Assembly: GCF_021596505.1 (NCBI RefSeq)
Contig: NZ_PJIZ01000007.1
Span: forward strand, 53,885 to 117,884
Length of the DNA: 64,000 bases
Source: Nostoc sp. CMAA1605
GTDB lineage: Bacteria; Cyanobacteriota; Cyanobacteriia; Cyanobacteriales; Nostocaceae
Reading direction: 5' to 3'
The position numbers and the translations under genes are program-made. Below are positions 46,462-55,811 of this stretch, in pieces (the first letter of the stretch is position 1; every line of letters begins with the position of its first letter). A model generated the notes under the pieces. That model did no database searches, had not been told where the DNA came from, and was given only the letters and a program-made list of their open reading frames with translations.

Positions 46462-47305
46462 AGCGCAGGCAACAAGGAACAGGTTTACTGGTCAATGACT
46501 ATTTTTGAAACATTTTGCCTCATTTACCTGCAATTTGCCTGAATTTACTCCTGCAAACTCTCTTTGAGGGATTTTCTACTCTAATAGCGATCGCATTTAC
46601 AGGTAAGAGCTTTTCTCTATCAATTATGAATTATTTATAAATTAATACAGATTACAAACGATAGCTGATGCAATGAAAGTTGAGGATATCTTTGTTTCTG
46701 GCTTTTTGTCAATTGATCAGCATTTTCGCCTGATTCAGCAACATCGGCTGGGCAGTCCCTTGGTATAAGGAATCAGACAATATCTATATCTATTCATCCG
46801 CGTTTATCCGCGTTTATCTGCGTTTAATTGCATTTCACTATAATGCACAAATTTAGCCTCGCCACGCTAATACATATACTGACGCACCTTACCAAACCCT
46901 GAATATAAGATAATTTTTCTCATGTTCCCTAAACGACTAGAGACACAGAATATCACACCCCTACAAATACCTATAGATAAATGTAGGGTGCGTCAGTGTG
47001 AAAAAACCTAATTACACAACGAAAATATTCATACTGACGCACCTTAGCAACCCTATCAACACAGAACACCTTGGTAACTTTCATATAGGAGACAGATTTA
47101 GAGAGCAATACAGTTCAGAGCAGCCCAAAATCCTCATGTAGAGGCGCGATTTATCGCCTCTTCAACAACCAATCAATCATCTACACCAATACCCTTAACT
47201 GAACCGTATTGATTTAGAGAGAGTTTTTCCAGGTACGCTGAAAATTCCTAAATAGACCCCTAAACTGATGATTTAATATACTAGAAAAAACTCTAACCAT
47301 CACCT
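46462..47305. other. 844-bp spacer with repeats, no gene
   Basis: It holds an 11-bp tandem unit related to ATCCGCGTTT (46797-46832), a partial and a complete copy of the GTGCGTCAGT element (46876, 46984) and a hairpin GAGGCGCGATTTATCGCCTC at about 47139. The promoter of the kinase-GUN4 gene is presumably in the last 100 bp. Confidence 0.6.
46984..47043. mobile_element. Short inverted-repeat element (GTGCGTCAGT family), copy 1
   Basis: TAGGGTGCGTCAGT and ACTGACGCACC flank AATTACACAACGAAAAT; 60 bp. A solo end ACTGACGCACCTTA lies at 46878 and a full copy at 52316. Confidence 0.75.
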
Positions 47306-48538
47306 ATGCAAATTTGGACACCCAATCAAAACATCCAAAACCAACGCTTCACCATTCAAAAAGTCATAGGTAGTGGTGGTTACGGTATCACCTACAGCGC
47401 AATAGAACAACGCACAGGTAAAACATTTGTCCTCAAAACCCTGAATCATCTGCAACAAACGAAGCCAGACTTTCCCGAACAACAACAAAAATTTGTCCAA
47501 GAAGCCTTTCGGTTAGCTAAATGTCATCATCCCCATATTGTCGAAGTTCATGACGTATTTCAAGAAAATCAACTGTGGGTGATGGTGATGGAATACATTG
47601 ATGGACAGGATTTAGCAGAATATATTGATCAACAGGGTAAATTGTCAGAGCATGAGGCGTTATGCTACGTCGAGCAGGTAGGTAACGCTTTAGAATATAT
47701 CCACCAGAGAGGTTTTTTACATCGAGATGTTAAACCCAATAATATTTTGCTGCGACGCACCACCAAAGAAGCAGTATTAATTGACTTTGGTTTAGCCCGT
47801 GAATTTACTACGGGTAGAACAGGAAGCATGACTAGTGCTAAGACAGAAGGTTATGCACCCCTTGAACAGTATGAACGACGGGGGAATTTTGGTACTTACA
47901 CGGATGTTTACGCTTTAGCAGCCACCCTGTATAGTTTGTTAACAGGAGAAGTTCCTTTTCCAGCTAATTTTCGCAAGACTGGTATCCCTTTACCGCCACC
48001 ACAGCAATTTAACTCCCAGATTAGTGATAGGGTGAATGGGGCGATTCTTCAAGGGATGGCATTACAACCGCAAGAACGTACTCCCACAGTCTTAGAATTT
48101 CGGAAAAATTTAGGTTTGGTTAGTAGTGGCGATCCAGAAGTACAATTAAAGTCATCTGTGGGGATGGACTACCGCCAACTGCGTGACTTACTCGCTGCTG
48201 GGAAGTGGTATGAAGCAGATGAGGAAACGGCACGGGTAATGTTAGCGGTGGCACAACGGGAAAAAGAAGGTTGGTTACGAGTAGAAGACATTGATAATTT
48301 TCCCTGTGAAGACCTCCGCATCATTGACCAGTTATGGGTAAAATACAGCAATGGGCGGTTTGGGTTTTCTGTTCAAAAGCGCATTTATCAAAGTTTGGGG
48401 GGAACGAGAGAGTACAACAAGGAGATTTGGCAAGCCTTTGGCGACAAGGTAGGATGGCGGAAAGGAGGAGACTGGTTGTACTACAGGGATATTACGTTTG
48501 ATATAACAGCACCAGAAGCACACCTCCCTGGGGGGTGA
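47306..48538 (+). CDS. Ser/Thr protein kinase fused to GUN4 domain
   Basis: 410 residues. The kinase domain (about 10-275) is complete: IGSGGYGITY, VLK (Lys about 38), HRDVKPNNIL, DFGLAREF and DVYALAATLYSLLTGEVPF. The C-terminal GUN4 domain (about 290-402; DLLAAGKWYEADEETARVML, GWLRVEDIDNFPCEDLRIIDQLWVKYSNGRFGFSVQKRIYQSLGG, IWQAFGDKVGW) is the porphyrin-binding module that activates Mg-chelatase. The fusion suggests a kinase controlled by tetrapyrrole or porphyrin level. No TM segment is seen, so it is soluble. It has its own upstream region and ends before a G-rich tract. Confidence 0.94.
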   Translation: MQIWTPNQNIQNQRFTIQKVIGSGGYGITYSAIEQRTGKTFVLKTLNHLQQTKPDFPEQQQKFVQEAFRLAKCHHPHIVEVHDVFQENQLWVMVMEYIDGQDLAEYIDQQGKLSEHEALCYVEQVGNALEYIHQRGFLHRDVKPNNILLRRTTKEAVLIDFGLAREFTTGRTGSMTSAKTEGYAPLEQYERRGNFGTYTDVYALAATLYSLLTGEVPFPANFRKTGIPLPPPQQFNSQISDRVNGAILQGMALQPQERTPTVLEFRKNLGLVSSGDPEVQLKSSVGMDYRQLRDLLAAGKWYEADEETARVMLAVAQREKEGWLRVEDIDNFPCEDLRIIDQLWVKYSNGRFGFSVQKRIYQSLGGTREYNKEIWQAFGDKVGWRKGGDWLYYRDITFDITAPEAHLPGG

Positions 48539-48545
48539 TAGAGAT

Positions 48546-48633
48546 TGGGTGTTTGGGTGGGCGGATGGGGGTTTTGGTGGTGGTTTTTGGTGGTTGGGGG
48601 GGTGGGGGTTGGGGTTTGGGGGTTTTTGGGGGT
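48546..48633 (+). other. G-rich tract, possible G-quadruplex
   Basis: The + strand has about 60 G in 88 bases, with many runs of 3-7 G separated by T-rich loops (TGGGGGTTGGGGTTTGGGGG). It directly follows the kinase-GUN4 stop, so it would be in the 3' end of that mRNA. A GTCTC..GAGAC hairpin follows at 48632-48654. Confidence 0.7.
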
Positions 48634-48770
48634 CTCTTCTCTCGCGTCGAGACTTGTAGACTGTAACATATTGTTATTAACTTACAGAGAATTATTAACT
48701 TTTATGAATAGGCGATTTCTCACGAAGTCTTGCGGGTTCTGGGTTTTCGATACCTGGCACTGCGTTCTTT

Positions 48771-49553
48771 TCATTCTGGCCCTTCTTTTTGTAGTACATT
48801 ATCCTTAGCTATAGGGTTAGGGTTATAACAATTCGCTTTAACAAACTTAGACGCTACCCGTTCAATTTCCTCATTATTCATTTCCCAATCATCCCAAGGT
48901 AACTTCAACTGTCCCGGTGAACACTTTTTACCTTTACCTTTAGGTTTCATCCCTGCCAATAACCGACTTCCCCAACGATGTCGTTTTTCCGGTTTAGGTT
49001 GGGGACGGTATTTTTTGCAAAACCCTCGATATTTAGCCGCACATTCATCTAAAGTCTTCCCCAGAGACAAAAACGCCGGATGCCAAGTTGTGATACCATC
49101 ATCACCTAAGCGATCATGAACACCATAATTACTAAAGTCATAAAAAAATCCTTGCTGTATCCCCGCCGCCTTCGGGTTAGCATGAATATAACGCAAAGTA
49201 TTTAAAGCCCGTTTTTTATCTGTATTCTCAAACCCTGTACTGTGATAACGCTTTTCCCAAAAATGTCCTGTACGGTTGAGCATTTGGTTAAAACACATAG
49301 CAGTATACCAATTTAACCAGTGCATAATTTTGGGTACATCTTCAGGTTCGCGCGGTTCGATGAGATAATGAATGTGATTACTCATAATGCACAAACCATA
49401 CAATTTAAACTGGTATTTATCTATAGCCTTTTTGATGGCATAAAGTAAAACTTGACGACATTCCCACCTGGTTAAACGGAACTCACGATTATTACATCTA
49501 ATAGTGATGTGGTAAGAATATCCTGCCTGAAATTGTCTTATTTGTCTGGACAT
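48771..49553 (-). CDS. REP-associated tyrosine transposase (Y1/HUH, TnpA_REP-like)
   Basis: 260 residues. The HUH motif is in IMSNHIHYLI (about 57-66), the catalytic Tyr in LRYIHANP (about 120-127) and RTGHFWEKRYHS lies between. The C-terminal extension (175-245) is Lys/Pro-rich. Single-strand HUH transposases of this type process REP palindromes; host copies are often domesticated. It has no flanking IS ends, but an imperfect palindrome starts 12 bp before its start codon (49565-49675), as in REPtrons. Confidence 0.88.
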   Translation of the reverse strand: MSRQIRQFQAGYSYHITIRCNNREFRLTRWECRQVLLYAIKKAIDKYQFKLYGLCIMSNHIHYLIEPREPEDVPKIMHWLNWYTAMCFNQMLNRTGHFWEKRYHSTGFENTDKKRALNTLRYIHANPKAAGIQQGFFYDFSNYGVHDRLGDDGITTWHPAFLSLGKTLDECAAKYRGFCKKYRPQPKPEKRHRWGSRLLAGMKPKGKGKKCSPGQLKLPWDDWEMNNEEIERVASKFVKANCYNPNPIAKDNVLQKEGPE

Positions 49554-49564
49554 ATAAAACTAAA

Positions 49565-49675
49565 TGTAGGTTGGTTTGACGTAAGGAAACCCAACACCAA
49601 AGTCCATAATGCAATAAGAATTTATTTAAAATTAGATATCAATGTTGGGTTTCGCTCCACTCAACCCAACCTACA
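49565..49675. repeat. Imperfect palindrome next to the REP transposase
   Basis: The left arm starts TGTAGGTTGG and ends GAAACCCAACA (49565-49596); the right arm starts TGTTGGGTTTCG and ends CCAACCTACA (49643-49675). About 25 of 33 positions pair. The unit TAGGTTGGGTTGAGTGGAG is a dispersed motif of Nostoc genomes. It separates the transposase gene from the Rpn-like gene, and the frame of the latter runs through the right arm. Confidence 0.8.
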
Positions 49676-49677
49676 AT

Positions 49678-50685
49678 ATGAATAAAGTCATCTACTATCA
49701 ATTCATGACAGACAATAGTGAACGCGCAGATTTTGACAGCCCGTGGAAAGAAATACTCGAAGCATATTTCCCCCAAGCCATGCAATTCTTTTTCCCCGAA
49801 ACTGCTGCATTAATTAACTGGGAACGCCCTTATGAATTTCTCAACACCGAATTTCAACAAATCGCCCGTGAAGCCGAACAAGGTAAACGCTATGCTGATC
49901 AATTAGTCAAAGTTTGGCAAATCCAAGGGGAAGAACTCTGGTTATTAATCCACGTAGAAATTCAAGCCCAAAAAGAAGATGACTTTAGTAAACGGATGTT
50001 CACCTACAACTTTCGTATCTTCGACAGATTTGAAAAACCAGCCATTAGTTTAGCAATATTATGCGACACCAACCGCCAATGGCGACCAAATAATTACAGT
50101 TACAATTATCCCCAAACTCGCCTAAATTTTGAATTCGGCATAGTGAAACTGTTAGATTACGAAAATCGCTTTGATGAGTTAGAAACTAACACTAATCCCT
50201 TTGCGACAGTCGTGATGGCGCATTTAAAAACCCAACAAACACGCTCATCACCCCAAGAACGCAAAATCTGGAAATTCAGCTTGATTCGCAGATTGTATGA
50301 TTTAGGCTTACAAGAACAAGATATTCGTAACCTCTATCGATTTATCGATTGGGTTATGATCTTACCAAAAGCATTAGAAAATCAATTGTGTTCAGAAGTT
50401 CAACAATTAGAGCAGGAAAGGACTATGAGATATATTACCTCAGCCGAGCGCATTGGTTATGAGCGTGGAAGAGAAGAGGGCAAAGAAGTAGGGAGACAAG
50501 AAGGGAAACAAGAAGGTGAATTAGGAATTATTCTAAAACTACTCAAAAGACGATTGGGTGAACTATCGCCAGAAATCCAAAAACGTATCCAATCCCTTTC
50601 TGTAAACCAACTAGAAAATCTGAGCGAAGCTTTATTAGATTTTAGTAACATCACAGATTTAGTTAATTGGTTAGAGTCAAATTAA
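49678..50685 (+). CDS. Rpn-like PD-(D/E)XK nuclease/transposase-family protein with DUF4351
   Basis: 335 residues from the ATG at 49678 (a start at 49705 is also possible; the ATG at 49642 lies within palindrome DNA). The N-terminal nuclease-type domain has RYADQLVKVWQIQGEELWLLIHVEIQAQ, in which D and ExQ occupy PD-(D/E)XK positions. The C-terminus has a Glu/Lys/Gly-rich helix (YERGREEGKEVGRQEGK) and a DUF4351-like segment (LKLLKRRLGELSPEIQKRI). Related proteins are common, multicopy and of uncertain function, perhaps promoting recombination or limiting foreign DNA. Confidence 0.82.
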   Translation: MNKVIYYQFMTDNSERADFDSPWKEILEAYFPQAMQFFFPETAALINWERPYEFLNTEFQQIAREAEQGKRYADQLVKVWQIQGEELWLLIHVEIQAQKEDDFSKRMFTYNFRIFDRFEKPAISLAILCDTNRQWRPNNYSYNYPQTRLNFEFGIVKLLDYENRFDELETNTNPFATVVMAHLKTQQTRSSPQERKIWKFSLIRRLYDLGLQEQDIRNLYRFIDWVMILPKALENQLCSEVQQLEQERTMRYITSAERIGYERGREEGKEVGRQEGKQEGELGIILKLLKRRLGELSPEIQKRIQSLSVNQLENLSEALLDFSNITDLVNWLESN

Positions 50686-50698
50686 TCATTTCTTTCAG

Positions 50699-50752
50699 GT
50701 TCGTAGTAAGGACTTTAGTCCTCAAATCAGGACTGAAGTCCTTACTACGAAC
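50699..50752. terminator. Palindrome terminator-like repeat, copy 2
   Basis: GTTCGTAGTAAGGACTTTAG and its complement form a 23-bp stem with one mismatch and a CTCAAATCA loop, 14 bp after the Rpn-like stop. It belongs to the same family as 12558 and 52209. Confidence 0.75.
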
Positions 50753-50819
50753 ATTTCATTATTTCCACCGTTATACTTACCTATCAATTTAAACTATAAA
50801 TCTAATTTAAAAACATCCC

Positions 50820-52184
50820 ATGTCTGCAAAAATTACCATTACTATTGTTAAAGGTAAACTCTTAGGAAGACAATATACCTTCGATTCCCGCACTACCTGT
50901 ATCATAGGTAGAAGCCCAGAGGCAAATATTCAACTACCAGATGATGCAGACCATAAAACGATTTCGCGCTATCACTGTTTGTTAGATATAATGCCACCAA
51001 ATATAAGAATTAGAGACTTTGGTAGTAAAAATGGTACTTATGTAAACGGTCAAAAAATTGGGCAAAGAGAAGCACATCAAACACCAGAAGAAGGGGCAAA
51101 ACTAAATTTTCCTGAATACGATTTACAATTTGATGATGAGATTGAATTAGGCAACACTGTGTTTGCAGTTCATATCGAATCTGACCCAGCAGAAATAAAC
51201 ATTCCTAACTTTTATCCTGTCACTATTAATCATAATCAACCACCAACACAACCGCCCAACTTCTTAGAAATTATCAAACGCTGGTTGGGTTTAGCAGCAA
51301 ATGGAAATAATCAATTGCTGGCGATTCAAGGGTACAATATCATTAAATTGTTGGGTAGAGGCGGGTTTGGTGAAGTTTATTTAGCACAGCATAACAATTC
51401 AGGTAAATTGATCGCTTTAAAAGTAATGCTACCTGCAATTTCAGGAAATGAAAATGCTGTGCAGAGGTTTTTACGAGAGACAGAAAATACTAAATATTTA
51501 AAGCATCCTCATGTAGTGCAAGTCATTGATTATGGCTTTTTTGAGGGTATTTTCTTCTTCACGATGGAATATTGTGCTGGAGGAACTGTTGCAGATTTAA
51601 TGCAACAATATGGTGGCAAGTTACCTGTTGATATTGCATTATCAATTACTCTGCAAGTTCTCAACGGTTTGGAATATAGTCATAATGCAGAAATTCCTTA
51701 TGTGAAATTAAGCGATGGTGGTTTTGGTAAAGGCAGGGGTTTAGTCCACCGTGATTTGAAACCAGGTAATATTTTACTTAATTACATTGACGGTAAGATT
51801 ACCGCCAAAATAGGTGATTATGGTTTAGCTAAAGCTTTTGATTTAGCAGGATTAAGCGGACAAACACTCACAGGTTCTAAAGCTGGAACACCTGCTTTTA
51901 TCCCTCGTCAACAGCTACTTAATTTTAAATATGTACAACCAGAAGTTGATGTTTGGGCAACTGCTGCATCTCTCTATAATATGTTAACAGGAGAGTTGCC
52001 GCGCAATTTTACAGGTGATCCGTTTTTAGCTGTGTTGCAAAATGATCCTGTACCAATTCTGCAACGCAATGCAAGTATCCCCAAGAAGTTAGCGGAAGTA
52101 ATTGATTTGGGACTAATAGAAAAGCCGGAAATTTATTTCAAGAGTGCGGTAGATTTTAAAAATTCTCTTTTAAATAGTATTTAA
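50820..52184 (+). CDS. FHA-domain Ser/Thr protein kinase
   Basis: 454 residues. An N-terminal FHA domain (about 10-120) shows IGRSPEANIQL, SRYHCLLD and FGSKNGTYVNG. The kinase domain (about 175-450) has LGRGGFGEVYLA, ALKVM, HRDLKPGNILL and IGDYGLAKAF (DYG instead of DFG, as in a minority of active kinases). FHA domains bind phosphothreonine, so it probably regulates itself or docks phosphorylated partners. It is a single-gene unit flanked on both sides by the same palindrome (50699, 52209). Confidence 0.92.
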   Translation: MSAKITITIVKGKLLGRQYTFDSRTTCIIGRSPEANIQLPDDADHKTISRYHCLLDIMPPNIRIRDFGSKNGTYVNGQKIGQREAHQTPEEGAKLNFPEYDLQFDDEIELGNTVFAVHIESDPAEINIPNFYPVTINHNQPPTQPPNFLEIIKRWLGLAANGNNQLLAIQGYNIIKLLGRGGFGEVYLAQHNNSGKLIALKVMLPAISGNENAVQRFLRETENTKYLKHPHVVQVIDYGFFEGIFFFTMEYCAGGTVADLMQQYGGKLPVDIALSITLQVLNGLEYSHNAEIPYVKLSDGGFGKGRGLVHRDLKPGNILLNYIDGKITAKIGDYGLAKAFDLAGLSGQTLTGSKAGTPAFIPRQQLLNFKYVQPEVDVWATAASLYNMLTGELPRNFTGDPFLAVLQNDPVPILQRNASIPKKLAEVIDLGLIEKPEIYFKSAVDFKNSLLNSI

Positions 52185-52208
52185 GTAGAACGGTGTAAAT
52201 AATTAAAG

Positions 52209-52262
52209 GTTTGTAGTGAGGACTTTAGTCCTCTCTTAAGGACTAAAGTCCTTACTACGAAC
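52209..52262. terminator. Palindrome terminator-like repeat, copy 3
   Basis: GTTTGTAGTGAGGACTTTAG and its complement form a near-perfect stem 24 bp after the FHA-kinase stop. Confidence 0.75.
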
Positions 52263-52315
52263 TAAATTCAGGTTTTTTTTACATTACTTTACATAGTTTG
52301 GTTTTTTCAAGTATG

Positions 52316-52375
52316 TAGGGTGCGTCAGTCGGGAAAAACCGAATTACACAACGAGAATCTTCATACTGACGCACC
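52316..52375. mobile_element. Short inverted-repeat element (GTGCGTCAGT family), copy 2
   Basis: TAGGGTGCGTCAGT (52316-52329) and ACTGACGCACC (end 52375) flank ACCGAATTACACAACGAGAA. It closely matches copy 1 in length and interior. Confidence 0.75.
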
Positions 52376-52434
52376 TAACAAATTAGCATCTAACTTTTCA
52401 CGTTATGGGATTAATCCTGCCTTTTGATAGGGTT

Positions 52435-54255
52435 TCAATGATAACCCGCCGCCTGTAATAAAAATAATCTGGCATATAGTCCCTCATGCGCTAGCAATTC
52501 TTCATGAGTTCCCTGTTCTACCACTTCCCCATTATCAATTACCAGGATTTTGTCTGCCATTCTGACTGTTGAAAATCGGTGAGAAATTAAAAATACCATT
52601 TGATGTTCGGTAAGGGCGCGAAAATGATTGAAAATCTCATATTCAGCTTGAGCATCTATGGCTGATGTGGGTTCATCTAAAACTAAAATATCGGCTTTAG
52701 TCCGCATGAAGGCACGGGCGAGGGCGATTTTTTGCCATTGTCCACCAGATAATTCTTGTCCATTTTTAAACCATTTGCCGAGTTGAGTTTGAAACTGTTG
52801 GGGTAAGCGTTCAATAAAGTAGTGGGCTTTGCCTTTTTGGGCGGCGGTTTGCCAACGGGTTATATCATTGAGGCTATCTACATCACCTATACCGATATTT
52901 TCCCCGACGGTGAATTGATAGCGGACAAAGTTTTGAAAAATTACGCCAATGCGTTGGCGGAGTTTATCTACATTCCATGATTGTAAATCTACGCCATCTA
53001 ATAAAATTCTGCCGGAGTCTGGGGTATATAGTCGAGTCAGGAGTTTAATTAAGGTGGTTTTCCCAGAACCGTTTTCACCGACAATGGCTAATTTTTCGCC
53101 TGGTTTCAAATGTAGGGAAATGTTTTTTAAAGCCGGTTTAGAGTTTCCAGGATAGGTAAATGAGACGTTTTCAAAGCGGATACCGTCTTGGGGGTCAACT
53201 CCTTTGGTGATTCTACCTAGAGGTTGAGTGACTTTTTCTTCAAGGAATTCGTAGAGGTTGGAAAGATAGAGGTTATCTTCATACATCCCACCAATGGAGG
53301 TGAGGGCGTTACTAAAGGTAGATTGTCCTTGGCGAAAAACTGTGAGATACATAGTCATATCGCCTAAAGAAATTCTCCCGACTACGGTTTCAAAGACAAT
53401 CCAAGCGTAGGCGATGTAAAAGGCGATTGTACTGACTAAGCTTAATAAGTATCCCCACATTCCCCGGCGGATAGTTAAATCACGGTCTTCGTGATAGAGT
53501 TGGTGAAATACGTCGCGGTAACGTCCTAACAGCATTTCTCCTAGTTGATAGAGTTTAATTTCCGTCGCAAAATCTTCTCTAGCTAAGAGATGTTCTATAT
53601 ATTGCTGTCTGCGGGTTTCTGGTGCGCGCCAACTAAATAAACGAAAGGCTTCGCCAGCAAAGCGAGTTTCGGCAATAAAAGCTGGCATGGCTGCCATAAT
53701 TAAAACAATGACTGCCCAAATGGAGAAGTTGAATAATAAAACGCCGTAGGTGATGAGGGAAAGGGCATTTTGAACTAAGCCAAAGGTGCGGTTAACTAAT
53801 GAAAGGGGACGTGTGGATGCTTCTCGTCTGGCGTTGGTTAATTTGTCATAGAATTCTGAGTTTTCAAAGTGGGGTAAATCTAAAGTCAGGGCTTTTTCTA
53901 AAATTAAAACGTTGACTCTTTGGGCTAAGAGGACGCGCAATAGAGATTGACAGATGATTAATCCTCGTTGAGAACCTGCCAGTAGAACTACAGCGATCGC
54001 TTCTAAGCCAACATACAATAAAGGTAAGTAAATATTCCCCTCGGTGTTTCCTTGGGATGCCAATACTACAGCATCCACAATTAATTTACCAAAGTAAGCG
54101 ATCGCCGCAGGCAATAAACCAGCTAATAAAGTGAAACCAGCCAAAATAATGGTCAAAGTGCGGCTAGTCGTCCACACTAAATTTATCGCCCGTCCACTGT
54201 AACGAAAAACGGCCAGTGATTGACGCAGGAGATGACGTTGCTTTTTACTCTTCAT
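52435..54255 (-). CDS. ABC exporter (membrane and ATPase domains fused)
   Basis: 606 residues. The N-terminal half has six TM segments (about 30-340). The ATPase (about 360-600) has Walker A GENGSGKTT, signature LSGGQWQKIALARAF, Walker B ILVLDEPTSAID and the H-loop LISHRFST. It works as a homodimer or paired exporter of lipids, peptides or drugs; the substrate is not deducible. It is divergent from the zinc-ribbon kinase gene at 54374. Confidence 0.93.
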   Translation of the reverse strand: MKSKKQRHLLRQSLAVFRYSGRAINLVWTTSRTLTIILAGFTLLAGLLPAAIAYFGKLIVDAVVLASQGNTEGNIYLPLLYVGLEAIAVVLLAGSQRGLIICQSLLRVLLAQRVNVLILEKALTLDLPHFENSEFYDKLTNARREASTRPLSLVNRTFGLVQNALSLITYGVLLFNFSIWAVIVLIMAAMPAFIAETRFAGEAFRLFSWRAPETRRQQYIEHLLAREDFATEIKLYQLGEMLLGRYRDVFHQLYHEDRDLTIRRGMWGYLLSLVSTIAFYIAYAWIVFETVVGRISLGDMTMYLTVFRQGQSTFSNALTSIGGMYEDNLYLSNLYEFLEEKVTQPLGRITKGVDPQDGIRFENVSFTYPGNSKPALKNISLHLKPGEKLAIVGENGSGKTTLIKLLTRLYTPDSGRILLDGVDLQSWNVDKLRQRIGVIFQNFVRYQFTVGENIGIGDVDSLNDITRWQTAAQKGKAHYFIERLPQQFQTQLGKWFKNGQELSGGQWQKIALARAFMRTKADILVLDEPTSAIDAQAEYEIFNHFRALTEHQMVFLISHRFSTVRMADKILVIDNGEVVEQGTHEELLAHEGLYARLFLLQAAGYH

Positions 54256-54373
54256 TATTATTCTTATAGCGTGAGAGTAACATCCCTGTGGGAAATTCTG
54301 AATTTAGTTCACAAAGTTTGTATTTGTATTTACCAATTTCTATACTACAAATGTAATCTTATTGCAACTACTT

Positions 54374-55798
54374 ATGAGTTATTGCATCAATCCTCACTGT
54401 CCCCAGCCTCAGAATACGGATATCTCGATGTTTTGTGTAGCCTGTGGTTCTGATTTGCTGTTGCAAGGATGCTACAGAGTGATTAGACCATTGGGTATTG
54501 GTGGTTTTGGTAAAACCTTTGAAATTGAGGACAACGGTACACAAAAGATTTTAAAGGTTCTCCATAATACTCAACCCAAAGCCATAGAACTTTTTCAACA
54601 AGAAGCGGCTGTATTACAACAGTTGCATCATCCAGGTATTCCCAGAGTAGAAGCTGACGGATATTTTATTTTTCATCCTAAAAATAGTCCCCCTCTACAC
54701 TGTTTAATCATGGAAAAAATAGAGGGAATGAACTTAGAAACCTGGATGCAAGCGCGTAATCATGAACCAATTATTGAACGTGCAGCTATACGCTGGTTAA
54801 AACAACTCATAGAAATTTTGCAAGTAGTTCACCAAAAACAATATTTCCACCGCGATATTAAACCCCCCAATATTATCCTCAGACCAAATGGACAATTAGC
54901 ATTAATTGATTTTGGTACAGCCAGAGAAGTCACCCAAACCTTCATGCACAAGCTAGAAGGACAGCAAGTCACAGGAATTATTTCCGCAGGTTACACTCCT
55001 AGCGAACAAATGAATGGTAAAGCCGTACCTCAATCAGATTTTTTCGCGTTGGGAAGAACATTTGTTTATTTACTAACGGGAAAAAATCCCACAGAATTTA
55101 ATGAAGAGTACCACACAGGTCAATTAAAATGGCGTGAACAGGCTCATCAGATTTCCCCTGGTTTAGCAGATTTAATTGATGGGATGATGCAGCCATTTCC
55201 TGGTAATAGACCTCAAAATGCCACAGAAATTTTACAGCGTTTGCAAACTATTGAACAAGCTTTTGTAGAACCCACAAAATCCACGCGATCACCACAAGTT
55301 CCTGTTACAGTTCACTTAACAAATACACCACAACCACCACCATCAAAACCACCAATTAAATTACTAGCTGGCGTTAGTATCATGCTATTAGGAGGAATAG
55401 GCGCATATTATGCTTATCAAAATCTTACCCCATCAAAATCACCAGTGAATGTTGATGTGAATATCTCCAAAAATATTATGATATCGCCCAACAGTACCAA
55501 CCCAACACCTACACCAACAACTATTATTACTACTAATAACCCTACCAACAATCAACCCACATCAACACCCACATCTGTAATTTCACCAACTCCCATCACT
55601 TGCGTTATAGAAGTGGCTGATCCCGACGACCCCACTTTAAATGTGCGTTCTGGCCCTAGTGTGGACGATACACTTATCGGACAATTAGAAAATGGCACAC
55701 CCATATCTGTTGTGCAAACACAAAATGGCTGGTATTTAATTGATCAACCCCTAAAAGGATGGTTAGCGGCTAATCGCACCCGTAGAATTTGTAATTAA
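54374..55798 (+). CDS. Zinc-ribbon, membrane-bound Ser/Thr kinase with SH3 domain
   Basis: 474 residues from the ATG at 54374 (MSYCINPHC). A zinc ribbon (CxxxxC..CxxC, residues 4-28) precedes a kinase (about 40-300; LGIGGFGKTF, ILKVL, HRDIKPPNIIL, DFGTAREV), a TM segment (about 336-355, LLAGVSIMLLGGIGAYYAY), a Thr/Pro/Asn-rich linker and a bacterial SH3b domain (about 415-470; LNVRSGPSVDDTLIGQLENG..GWLAANRTR). The kinase is cytoplasmic and the SH3b periplasmic, where it could bind peptidoglycan. Its neighbour at 57990 has the same N-terminal plan and looks like a paralogue. Confidence 0.92.
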   Translation: MSYCINPHCPQPQNTDISMFCVACGSDLLLQGCYRVIRPLGIGGFGKTFEIEDNGTQKILKVLHNTQPKAIELFQQEAAVLQQLHHPGIPRVEADGYFIFHPKNSPPLHCLIMEKIEGMNLETWMQARNHEPIIERAAIRWLKQLIEILQVVHQKQYFHRDIKPPNIILRPNGQLALIDFGTAREVTQTFMHKLEGQQVTGIISAGYTPSEQMNGKAVPQSDFFALGRTFVYLLTGKNPTEFNEEYHTGQLKWREQAHQISPGLADLIDGMMQPFPGNRPQNATEILQRLQTIEQAFVEPTKSTRSPQVPVTVHLTNTPQPPPSKPPIKLLAGVSIMLLGGIGAYYAYQNLTPSKSPVNVDVNISKNIMISPNSTNPTPTPTTIITTNNPTNNQPTSTPTSVISPTPITCVIEVADPDDPTLNVRSGPSVDDTLIGQLENGTPISVVQTQNGWYLIDQPLKGWLAANRTRRICN

Positions 55799-55811
55799 TA
55801 TCTGAAAAATC

